Source of the DNA: Stenotrophomonas maltophilia
GTDB lineage: Bacteria; Pseudomonadota; Gammaproteobacteria; Xanthomonadales; Xanthomonadaceae
Reading direction: 5' to 3'
NCBI RefSeq assembly: GCF_004684085.1
Contig: NZ_SRHZ01000024.1
Location: 327,045 to 391,044, forward strand
Length of the DNA: 64,000 bases
Numbering within the stretch: the stretch's first letter is position 1; each line of letters begins with the position of its first letter. This document shows, piece by piece, positions 53,736 to 60,863 of this stretch. The notes under the pieces are model-generated. The model was not told the origin of the DNA. It saw nothing but the letters and a program-made list of their open reading frames with translations, and ran no database searches. A program made the translations under genes and the position numbers.

Positions 53736-55139
53736 ATGACCTGCCGCACCCGCTTCGCCCCCAGTCCCACCGGCTACCTGCACATTGGTGGTGCCCGCAC
53801 TGCGCTGTACTGCTGGCTGGAGGCCCGCCACCGCGGCGGCGAGTTCGTGCTGCGCATCGAGGACACCGACCGTGAACGCAGCACCCAGGGCGCGATCGAC
53901 GCGATCCTGGAGGCGATGGACTGGCTGGGCCTGGACTACGACGTCGGCCCGATCTACCAGACCGACCGCGTCGCCCGTTACCTGGAAGTGGCCGAGCAGC
54001 TGGTGGCCGACGGCAAGGCGTACTACGCCTACGAGACCCGCGAAGAGCTGGACGCGATGCGCGAGGCCGCCATGGCCAAGCAGGAAAAGCCGCGCTACAA
54101 CGGTGCTGCGCGCGAGCTGGGCCTGCCGCGCAAGGAGGACCCGAACCGCGTCATCCGCTTCAAGAACCCGCTGCAAGGCACGGTGGTGTTCGACGACCTG
54201 ATCAAGGGCCGCATCGAGATCGCCAACAGCGAGCTGGATGACATGGTCATCTTCCGCCCGGACGGCTTCCCCACCTACAACTTCGCGGTGGTGGTGGACG
54301 ATTGGGACATGGGCATCACCGAGGTCATCCGCGGCGACGACCACATCAACAACACACCGCGCCAGATCAACCTGTACGAAGGCATCGGCGCCCCGGTGCC
54401 GAAGTTCGGCCACATGCCGATGATCCTGGATGAGCAGGGCGCCAAGCTGTCCAAGCGCACCGGTGCAGCCGACGTGATGCAGTACAAGGATGCCGGCTAC
54501 CTGCCCGATGCGCTGCTGAGCTACCTGGCCCGCCTGGGCTGGTCGCACGGTGACCAGGAGCTGTTCAGCCGCCAGGAATTGATCGACCTGTTCGACGTGA
54601 AGGACTGCAATTCCAAGGCCTCGCGCCTGGACATGGCCAAGCTGGGCTGGGTCAATCAGCACTTCCTGAAGACCGAGGACGTGGCCGCGATCGTGCCGCA
54701 CCTGGCCTACCAGCTGCAGAAGCTGGGCCTGGACGTGGCCGTCGGCCCCGCCCCGGAGGACGTGGTGATCGCCCTGCGTGAACGCGTGCAGACCCTGAAG
54801 GAAATGGCCGAGAAGGCTGTGGTCTGGTACCAGCCGCTGACCGAGTACGACGAAGCGGCGGTGGCCAAGCACTTCAAGGCCGGTGCCGAGGTGGCGCTGG
54901 GCAAGGCCCGCGAGCTGCTGGCCGCCCTGCCGGAATGGACCGCCGAATCGGTGGGCGTGGCCCTGCACGACGCGGCCGCAGCGCTGGAAATCGGCATGGG
55001 CAAGGTGGCCCAGCCGCTGCGCGTGGCCATTACCGGCACCCAGGTCAGTCCTGACATTTCCCATACCGTTTACCTGGCCGGCCGCGAGCAGGCCTTGAAA
55101 CGCATTGATGTGGCCATCACCAAGGTAGCAGCGGCCTGA
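53736..55139 (+). CDS. gltX: Glutamyl-tRNA synthetase
   Basis: Class I aminoacyl-tRNA synthetase of 467 residues charging tRNA-Glu. The HIGH-type motif is [16 protein letters not shown] near the N-terminus and the KMSKS-type motif is [10 protein letters not shown] in the middle; [19 protein letters not shown] is the usual active-site segment. Full length. A -10-like TAAAAT lies at 53702-53707, just downstream of the repeat, so the promoter sits immediately after it. Confidence 0.97.
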   Translation: MTCRTRFAPSPTGYLHIGGARTALYCWLEARHRGGEFVLRIEDTDRERSTQGAIDAILEAMDWLGLDYDVGPIYQTDRVARYLEVAEQLVADGKAYYAYETREELDAMREAAMAKQEKPRYNGAARELGLPRKEDPNRVIRFKNPLQGTVVFDDLIKGRIEIANSELDDMVIFRPDGFPTYNFAVVVDDWDMGITEVIRGDDHINNTPRQINLYEGIGAPVPKFGHMPMILDEQGAKLSKRTGAADVMQYKDAGYLPDALLSYLARLGWSHGDQELFSRQELIDLFDVKDCNSKASRLDMAKLGWVNQHFLKTEDVAAIVPHLAYQLQKLGLDVAVGPAPEDVVIALRERVQTLKEMAEKAVVWYQPLTEYDEAAVAKHFKAGAEVALGKARELLAALPEWTAESVGVALHDAAAALEIGMGKVAQPLRVAITGTQVSPDISHTVYLAGREQALKRIDVAITKVAAA

Positions 55140-55173
55140 GGCATCCTTGCCAGGCCCGAACCGGAGAATACGC

Positions 55174-55665
55174 ATGCCCGCCAAGACCGCCACTGCCTGT
55201 ACCGCCCCGCACCACCACGTCCACGATGCATCGGATTTCGTGGCGGTGGTCGAGCGCGTCTCGCGCGAACGCGGGCTGCGCCTGACCCCGATCCGCGCCA
55301 ATGTGCTGAAGCTGATCGCCGAGGCCGGCAAGCCGGTCAAGGCCTACGAGCTGCTGGAATGGGTGCGCAACGGCAAGGGCGTGGGCGCTGATGCCCCGCC
55401 CACCGTGTACCGCGCCCTCGACTTCCTCATGGCCAATGGCTTTGTGCACAAGCTGGAGTCGGTGAATGCCTTCGTGGCCTGCCACCATCCCAGCAGCGCC
55501 GCGCATTCGGTACCGTTCCTGATCTGCAACAGCTGCCATAGCGCGGTGGAGCTGGAAGACCGCGAGATCGTCACCCAGCTGGAAAAGCGCGCCAAGGAAC
55601 TGGGCTTCCAGCCGCAGGCGCAGACCCTGGAAGTACACGGCCTCTGCGCGCGCTGCGCGGGGTAA
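55174..55665 (+). CDS. zur: Zinc uptake regulator Zur (Fur family)
   Basis: Protein of 163 residues, start ATG 55174 behind GGAG (an ATG in frame 27 bases upstream is less likely). It has a His-rich N-terminal patch (PHHHVHD), the Fur winged helix (RLTPIRANVLKLIAEAGKPVKAYELLEWV and PPTVYRALDFLMANG), ACHHP, the structural zinc pairs CNSCH and CARC, and HSVPFLICNSC. This pattern matches Zur rather than Fur or PerR. It follows gltX by 34 bases. Likely targets in this window include the ZnuD-like receptor at 60864. Confidence 0.9.
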   Translation: MPAKTATACTAPHHHVHDASDFVAVVERVSRERGLRLTPIRANVLKLIAEAGKPVKAYELLEWVRNGKGVGADAPPTVYRALDFLMANGFVHKLESVNAFVACHHPSSAAHSVPFLICNSCHSAVELEDREIVTQLEKRAKELGFQPQAQTLEVHGLCARCAG

Positions 55666-55672
55666 CGTGATG

Positions 55673-55695
55673 GTAGTGCCGGCCGCTGGCCGGCA
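55673..55695 (+). repeat. GTAG hairpin (SMAG-type)
   Basis: A single unit identical to the left unit at 18907 (GTAG head, TGCCGGCC/GGCCGGCA stem), 7 bases after the zur stop. Confidence 0.88.
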
Positions 55696-55704
55696 TTCTG
55701 GGAT

Positions 55705-55747
55705 TGGGGTCAGATCCCTTTGCCATTGGCAAAGGGATCTGACCCCA
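55705..55747. repeat. GGGGTCAGATCCC palindrome, bidirectional terminator-like
   Basis: A near-perfect 21-bp inverted repeat (arms TGGGGTCAGATCCCTTTGCC and complement) with a one-base centre. It sits between the convergent zur and HlyD-type genes. It belongs to a third repeat family, distinct from the GTAG and GGGGACGG elements. Confidence 0.85.
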
Positions 55748-55766
55748 TTTCGTGAGGGCCCGCGTC

Positions 55767-56927
55767 CTAGTCCATCGGCTTGGAGCGGGTATCCACCCGC
55801 ACGATCACCGACATGCCGGGGCGCAGCTGCTTTGCCAGCTCCTGATTCCCATTGATTGAAATCCGAACCGGCAGCCGCTGCACCACCTTGGTGAAGTTGC
55901 CGCTGGCATTGTCGGGGCGCAGCACGCTGAACTCCGACCCGGTAGCCGGTGCGATCTCTTGCACGCGGCCCCGCAACACCTGGCCCTGGAACGCGTCCAC
56001 CGAGAACGTGGCCGGCTGGCCGATCGCTATCCCCCAGGTCTGGCCTTCCTTGTAGTTGGCCACCACCCACAGCGTGTCAGGTACCAGGAACAGCAGCTGC
56101 GAACCGGCGGCGACGTACTGGCCCACGCGCACGCTGGCTTCGCTGATCTGGCCGTCGCGCGGCGCGTGGATCACCGTGTTGGCCAGATCGATGCGCGCCA
56201 GTTCCAGCTGCGCCTGCGCGCTTTCCACCTGGGCCTCCAGGCTCTTGCGCGCCACCTGGGTCGACACCAGCGTTTCCTCGGCGATGCGGATCTGCGCCTG
56301 CGACTGCTGCACGCTGGCCTGCGCCGAGGCCTGGGTGGTGCGGAACTTGTCGCGGTCGTTGATCGATACCAGCTGTTGCGTGGCCAGCTCCTCGTAGCGC
56401 TTGGTCTCGTTGCGCGAGCGCTGCAGTTCGGCTTGCCCGGCTGACAACGTAGCCTGCGCGGAGGCAATCTGCGCACGGTTCTGCGCCTGCGACTGGTCGG
56501 AGTTGGCCAGTGCTGCGCGTGCGCTGTCCAGCGTTGCCTGCGCCTGGGCGACACGCTGCGCGTAGATGCGGTCATCGATGCGCAGCAGCGGCTCGCCCTC
56601 CCTTACGTGCTGGAAGTCCTTCACCAGCACTTCGGTCACGTAGCCGTTCACCTGTGGCGCCATTACGGTGATCTGTCCGCGCACATAGGCGTTGTCGGTC
56701 ACCATCACGCTGCTGGTGAACGGCCACAGGTGCCAGGCGCGCAGGATCAGCGCAATGCCCAGCAAGGCCACCACCACCATCACCACCACGCTGCGCGCGC
56801 TGGGCTTGAGGTACTTCGGCGCGACCGCGGGTTCTACCGGGGTGGGGGCGGGCGCTGCGTCGGTCGGCGGCGGTGGTGTGACGTTGTCGGCGTCGCTGTC
56901 GTCGGGACGGGGTGGGACGGGAGGCAT
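55767..56927 (-). CDS. EmrA/HlyD-family membrane fusion protein
   Basis: Adaptor of 386 residues. A cytoplasmic Pro-rich start precedes one TM at about 45-64 (SVVVMVVVALLGIALILRAW), then the lipoyl half GQITVMAPQVNGYVTEVLVKDFQHVREG typical of EmrA, a long Gln/Ala coiled hairpin, and the matching half GQISEASVRVGQYV with LRPGMSVIVRVDTR. It partners the DHA2 transporter encoded 10 bases upstream. No outer-membrane channel gene accompanies it, so it probably uses a TolC homologue elsewhere. Confidence 0.9.
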   Translation of the reverse strand: MPPVPPRPDDSDADNVTPPPPTDAAPAPTPVEPAVAPKYLKPSARSVVVMVVVALLGIALILRAWHLWPFTSSVMVTDNAYVRGQITVMAPQVNGYVTEVLVKDFQHVREGEPLLRIDDRIYAQRVAQAQATLDSARAALANSDQSQAQNRAQIASAQATLSAGQAELQRSRNETKRYEELATQQLVSINDRDKFRTTQASAQASVQQSQAQIRIAEETLVSTQVARKSLEAQVESAQAQLELARIDLANTVIHAPRDGQISEASVRVGQYVAAGSQLLFLVPDTLWVVANYKEGQTWGIAIGQPATFSVDAFQGQVLRGRVQEIAPATGSEFSVLRPDNASGNFTKVVQRLPVRISINGNQELAKQLRPGMSVIVRVDTRSKPMD

Positions 56928-56937
56928 GGTGATGGAC

Positions 56938-58611
56938 TCAGCGGGGCGCGGCCGGTGTGGCCGTAGTGGAAAGGGTGGGGTGGCGCTTGCGCCATTGCTT
57001 GAGTATGGCGGTGCGCAGCGACAGCAGCAGCAACCAGCACAGGAAGCCGATGGCCAGCCAACCGCTCAGCGTGAACACATCATTGAAGCCTCGCACATTG
57101 GCTTCGCGGCGCGTGGTCTGCGCCAGCTGCGCGCTGCCCTGCGCACTGCGCAGCACCGGGTCGGTGATCTGTGCGCTGTACAGCTGTTGCTGGATACGCA
57201 GGCGTTGTGCGACCACCGGGTCGGCGGGGTCGAGCTGGCTGGTCAATGCGCTGGAGTACAACTGCTCGCGATGCAGCTGGAAGGTGCCCAGCACCGCCGA
57301 GCCGGCCAGGCCACCCAGCGTCTGCGTGATCGACAGCGTTACCAGGAAGGTGATCATGTGGTCCACGCCCTGCTTCAGCGCGGCGGAAATGCCGAGCATG
57401 ATCAACGGACCCATGAACATGCCGGCACCGACCGAGGCCAGGAACTGGCTGACGTAGAAGTCGTGCGGCCGATCCATGCTGGTACGGTGCTGGTCGAAGA
57501 AGGCGGCAGCGCCCAGCAGCAGGATCGCCATCAGCAACTGGGCGATCAGCCGCTTCGGGCCGAAGGTGAGCGCCGCACCTGCAATGCCGGTGACCACGCC
57601 TGCGAGGATCACCACGAACAGCGGGCGCATCTGGTCAGGCCCCATGCCCAGCGTGCGCATCAGGTTGACCACGCCGTAGGACTGCTCGGTGGTCAGGAAG
57701 CGGATCAGGAACGCGCCGACGATGAAGTGCAGCACCGGCAGCTTCGACAACCAGCGGATCTGCAACAGCGGATTGCGCCGGTAGTGTTCGATGATGAAGG
57801 CGGTGGTGGACAGCGTGATCGAGGCGACCAGTGCCCAGCCCAGCCACGGCGTGTTGAGCCACCAGCGGGTGTAGCCCTGTGCCAGCACGACCACCAGCAG
57901 GGCGACGGCCGGCGCGAGCAGGGCGAACGTGAGGAAGTCCAACGGCTCGAACGCCTTCACCTGGATGCCCGGCGGCAGCTTCAGCACCACCACCGCGGCG
58001 AACGCGCACAGTGCCAGACCGGCTTCAAACGAGTAGAGCTGGTGCCATTGGCCGGTATCGACCAGGCCTGGCGACACGATCCAGGCGATCGGCACCGCCA
58101 GCTGCGAAAGGCCGACACCGACCACCAGCAGATTGCCGGTGAAGCGGCGCGGCAGCGCCTGCAGCATGTACAGCGTGCCCAGTGTCGAACAGGCCGCGCC
58201 AGCGAAGCCGCTGGCGGCGCGGGTCAGCATCGTGGTCTCGAAGCTGCCGACGAACAGGTGCAGCACCGCCAGCGCCGCGTACAGGCCCAGTCCGATCTCG
58301 GCGAACAGGCGGATGCCGTACTGCTGGCGGAACTTGAAGGCCAGCAGGTTGGCCGTGACGTTGACCATTGCATAGGCGGCCACCAGCCAGCTGCCCTGGG
58401 TCGGGGTCAGCGCCAGCTGGCCCTGCAGGAACGGCAGGTTGGCGGTAACCAGTGCATTGCCGAGGCCGCCGGTGATCGCCACCAGCAGCGACACCAGTGC
58501 ATAGGCCAACCGGCGGTGCGGTGGGTGCCAGGGCATCGACGCCGAACCGGGCATGGTCGGCTTCTCGTGCTCCTCCCAATCCGGAACCGGCTTCAGATAC
58601 GGCTGGACCAT
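56938..58611 (-). CDS. DHA2-family MFS multidrug transporter (EmrB-like)
   Basis: Inner-membrane antiporter of 557 residues with about 14 helices. A motif near helix 5 reads FVGSFETTMLTRAASGFAGAACSTLG; the C-terminal helices include LAIGFLCWLLLLSLRTAI. The 14-helix size and pairing with an EmrA-type protein place it in the DHA2 drug-proton antiporters. Its start overlaps the TetR stop by one base, so it is translated with the regulator. Substrate unknown. Confidence 0.9.
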   Translation of the reverse strand: MVQPYLKPVPDWEEHEKPTMPGSASMPWHPPHRRLAYALVSLLVAITGGLGNALVTANLPFLQGQLALTPTQGSWLVAAYAMVNVTANLLAFKFRQQYGIRLFAEIGLGLYAALAVLHLFVGSFETTMLTRAASGFAGAACSTLGTLYMLQALPRRFTGNLLVVGVGLSQLAVPIAWIVSPGLVDTGQWHQLYSFEAGLALCAFAAVVVLKLPPGIQVKAFEPLDFLTFALLAPAVALLVVVLAQGYTRWWLNTPWLGWALVASITLSTTAFIIEHYRRNPLLQIRWLSKLPVLHFIVGAFLIRFLTTEQSYGVVNLMRTLGMGPDQMRPLFVVILAGVVTGIAGAALTFGPKRLIAQLLMAILLLGAAAFFDQHRTSMDRPHDFYVSQFLASVGAGMFMGPLIMLGISAALKQGVDHMITFLVTLSITQTLGGLAGSAVLGTFQLHREQLYSSALTSQLDPADPVVAQRLRIQQQLYSAQITDPVLRSAQGSAQLAQTTRREANVRGFNDVFTLSGWLAIGFLCWLLLLSLRTAILKQWRKRHPTLSTTATPAAPR

Positions 58612-59177
58612 CAGCGGGCCTCGCTGGTTGCTCCCTGGAGACCCCCGCGCAGCAGCTGCAGGGCGCGCCCGGCCAGGTGGGCGCGCTCATCGCGGGTCTT
58701 GCCACGCAGGGCTGCGCCCAGCATGCCCGAGATCAGTGAAATATCCGTCTTCTCCAGGTCGGCACGGCACAGGCCGGCGGCCTTGGCGCGCTCGATCGGT
58801 GCTTCCAGCAGGTCGCGTACGGTCTCGCGTGCGGTGCGCATGGCCGGCACGTCCGAATCGACCGCACGCCAGTAATCGGCCAGTGCCGGCGAATCGATGA
58901 TGCGCTGGGCCATGCCCTCGAACACCTCGAACAGGGCGTCGTCGCGGTCGCCGAGCTGTTCGACCTGGCGCCGTATGCGGTCGACCGTACGTTGCAGCAG
59001 CGCCTGGATCAGCGCGGTGCGGTCGGGGAAGTTGCGGTACAGGGTGGCGCGGCCCACCTGGGCGCGTTCGACCACCAGGTCCAGCGGGGCGGTGACGCCA
59101 TGTTGGCCGAACACATGATCGGCGGCATCGAGGATAAGGGCGCGGCGGGCAGCAGCATCGGCACGTTGGGCTGTCAT
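58611..59177 (-). CDS. TetR-family repressor of the emrBA-like operon
   Basis: Protein of 188 residues. The N-terminal helix-turn-helix is ALILDAADHVFGQHGVTAPLDLVVERAQVGRATLYRNFPDRTAL, the textbook TetR signature; the C-terminal ligand-binding part is helical. The start MTAQRADAAARR at 59177 is chosen by the family pattern; the frame runs upstream through the operator without coding character. It is first gene of tetR-emrB-emrA and should repress its own unit through the palindrome at 59188-59205. Confidence 0.9.
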   Translation of the reverse strand: MTAQRADAAARRALILDAADHVFGQHGVTAPLDLVVERAQVGRATLYRNFPDRTALIQALLQRTVDRIRRQVEQLGDRDDALFEVFEGMAQRIIDSPALADYWRAVDSDVPAMRTARETVRDLLEAPIERAKAAGLCRADLEKTDISLISGMLGAALRGKTRDERAHLAGRALQLLRGGLQGATSEAR

Positions 59178-59187
59178 GGATTCATTT

Positions 59188-59205
59188 TCGGACAAAAGTG
59201 TCCGA
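59188..59205. promoter_or_regulatory. TetR-type palindromic operator
   Basis: TCGGACAAAAGTGTCCGA: 7-base perfect arms (TCGGACA/TGTCCGA) with a 4-base centre, starting 11 bases upstream of the tetR start codon. Confidence 0.8.
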
Positions 59206-59338
59206 TTGGCGAGACATTGAGTGACGGGATTGTCCGCTTGTTGTGGTACGCACATCTTTGTGACGGGTGTGTGAGCGAGGGCGCTTCGACCTCGCTCGCT
59301 CACAAAAGAACGGGGGGCCAGATGGTCCCTCCGGAGCA

Positions 59339-59361
59339 GTAGATCCACGCCATGCGTGGAT
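59339..59361 (+). repeat. GTAG hairpin (SMAG-type)
   Basis: GTAGATCCACGCCATGCGTG and following bases, the same unit as at 51877 (inverted) and 60832. It is preceded by GGGGGGCCAGATGGTCCC, a weak copy of the GGGGGCC-GGCCCCC hairpin also seen at 60715. Confidence 0.85.
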
Positions 59362-59414
59362 GAAAAAGCCTGGAGCCGGTACGGATGGATGCAGCTAGCC
59401 GGTGGCTGATCCGC

Positions 59415-59852
59415 TCATCCGGCCTTCTTCCTGCTCTTGATGAAATCAATGAACCCCTTCTTGTGGCCCTCGAAGACACGACGGCCGTACTTCCGGTAGT
59501 GCGGTTCAAACAGCGTGTAAGCCCCATCCAGGTCTCCGGACTCGAACTGGATGGTGGCGGCGAGTTCGTCCATGGACACGCTCGCAGCTTCGCCTTCTCC
59601 ATAGATGTCTCTGGCGACCATCGCCCACTTTCTGGCCTTCTCAAACTGGGCCGTATCGCGATAGAAGACAGCTATTCCATACGATGTAATCTGGCCGTAG
59701 TCATAAGCAGATTTCGGCTCCGGAATCATGTCCCAGCTTTCAAGGAAGCGATGCTCTGCCTCCGCAATATCGCCGGCCAGCCAAGCGGTTCTCCCACGCT
59801 TGGCGGTTGCAAGGAAGCGTTCTTCCAGTTCGGCATCGAGACTCATGGCCAT
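59415..59852 (-). CDS. Hypothetical protein, TPR-like helical
   Basis: Protein of 145 residues (start at 59852 or 59846). Helical repeats with TPR-like spacing are visible: TAWLAGDIAEAEHRFLESWDMIP, AVFYRDTAQFEKARKWAMVARDIY, and IQFESGDLDGAYTLFEPHYRKYG. Basic C-terminus (KSRKKAG). No signal peptide. Lower GC than its neighbours and flanked by GTAG and tandem repeats, so it belongs to a small accessory patch. Single-gene TPR-like proteins of this size are common among immunity proteins, but no toxin is adjacent. Confidence 0.6.
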   Translation of the reverse strand: MAMSLDAELEERFLATAKRGRTAWLAGDIAEAEHRFLESWDMIPEPKSAYDYGQITSYGIAVFYRDTAQFEKARKWAMVARDIYGEGEAASVSMDELAATIQFESGDLDGAYTLFEPHYRKYGRRVFEGHKKGFIDFIKSRKKAG

Positions 59853-60014
59853 GCAGATGTTTCCGCTCAGTTTGTCTATTGAATTGACGCCTGATTAAGT
59901 CTAACTGCGCAGCGGATGGTGACGTGGAGGCATGGTGCCACATACACCAGTTCATGCCATATGCGACAGAAAAAGAGGGAGCTTTCGGCCCCGTCAGAAA
60001 ACGTTCCGATGCCG

Positions 60015-60042
60015 AACGCGACAACGCGACAACGCGACAACG
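60015..60042. repeat. Tandem repeat of AACGCGAC
   Basis: Three perfect copies of the 8-mer AACGCGAC followed by half a fourth, in the 238-base space between two small minus-strand genes. Flanking bases resemble the 3' end of the TonB receptor gene at 60864 (see findings). No gene is visible in this gap. Confidence 0.85.
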
Positions 60043-60090
60043 TGGCCCGACGTCGGTCTGTGAGACAACGGGAGGCCGGACACTATCAGG

Positions 60091-60654
60091 TTATTCGCTT
60101 GCCGCTTCGGCGGTCTCCCTCAGCCATGCGCGGAGCGCGACGACGGGATTGAGGCGTTTCGCTCGCGCTCTATTGGTTCCGTCTGGAGGCATGATCTCGA
60201 CATTGATCACAATGTTGTCGCGAGCTGCGTCCGATCCAAACAGGCCGGCTGCGTCGACTGCACGCAGGGCGTCCTCCATCGCACCAAGGCGAAGTGCATG
60301 TTCCTGCATCCATTCGGCTTCCGACATGGATGCGACCATGGCAGGGCGCGCTCCGAAAAGCCTACGAACGGGTTCAAAGGCTTCCTTGCAGACATCGAAG
60401 TATGGGGCGTCGGCGTAGCTCCATTTCAGATCGAGTAGTGCTTCGGGCGTGATCACGTCACCTGCAGCCCTTTGAAGTGCCTCTGTCGACCAGGCACACA
60501 GGACTGGAGAGAGCGCTTCGCCTGTGGTGATTAGCGTCAGGTAATAGAAGTGTTCGCCTGTGGATTGAAGTTCGGTGACAGCGGTTTGGGTGGCCAGGAT
60601 CAGTGCGTCACGTAGTGCAGCTTGCGAGGGAGGAGGCTGTGACGCTGAGTGCAT
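60091..60654 (-). CDS. DUF4303-like hypothetical protein
   Basis: Protein of 187 residues. The segment ALRDALILATQTAVTELQSTGEHFYYLTLITTGEALSPVLCAWSTEAL matches the DUF4303 pattern (helix, then a strand pair with FYYLTLITTGE, then a conserved S/W-T-E element), followed by LKWSYADAPYF. DUF4303 members often occur alone or among immunity-type genes; function unknown. It shares the low-GC patch with the TPR-like gene, 238 bases apart on the same strand. The family call rests on remembered motif order, not a search. Confidence 0.6.
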   Translation of the reverse strand: MHSASQPPPSQAALRDALILATQTAVTELQSTGEHFYYLTLITTGEALSPVLCAWSTEALQRAAGDVITPEALLDLKWSYADAPYFDVCKEAFEPVRRLFGARPAMVASMSEAEWMQEHALRLGAMEDALRAVDAAGLFGSDAARDNIVINVEIMPPDGTNRARAKRLNPVVALRAWLRETAEAASE

Positions 60655-60714
60655 CGTATGGGTTCGCTGAAGGCATTGAGGTCAACCTGAGTTTGCAGCA
60701 TCGCAGAAAAGAGA

Positions 60715-60736
60715 ATGGGGGCCAGAAGGCCCCCAT
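60715..60736. terminator. Strong hairpin upstream of the DUF4303-like gene
   Basis: A 9-bp perfect stem ATGGGGGCC/GGCCCCCAT with AGAA loop. It lies between the end of the zinc-receptor gene (on the same strand upstream) and the DUF4303-like gene, where it can terminate receptor transcripts. Confidence 0.6.
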
Positions 60737-60831
60737 CGGATCTGCTTGCATTGGATCCACGCCGTGCGCGGTCTGAGGCTGGGGCGAGAGCCCATTCCTG
60801 CGGAATGGGATCCGAACCCCGGCGTGGTGCA

Positions 60832-60854
60832 GTAGATCCACGCCATGCGTGGAT
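60832..60854 (+). repeat. GTAG hairpin (SMAG-type)
   Basis: GTAGATCCACGCCATGCGTG and following bases, 10 bases from the receptor stop codon. A degenerate copy (GGATCCACGCCGTGCGCGG) occurs at 60752. Confidence 0.85.
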
Positions 60855-60863
60855 GGAGGAGAG

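Noticed and set aside
53531..53770. Minus-strand frame across the GGGGACGG repeat
   Set aside because: It is made mostly of the palindrome itself and overlaps the gltX start; no independent coding evidence.
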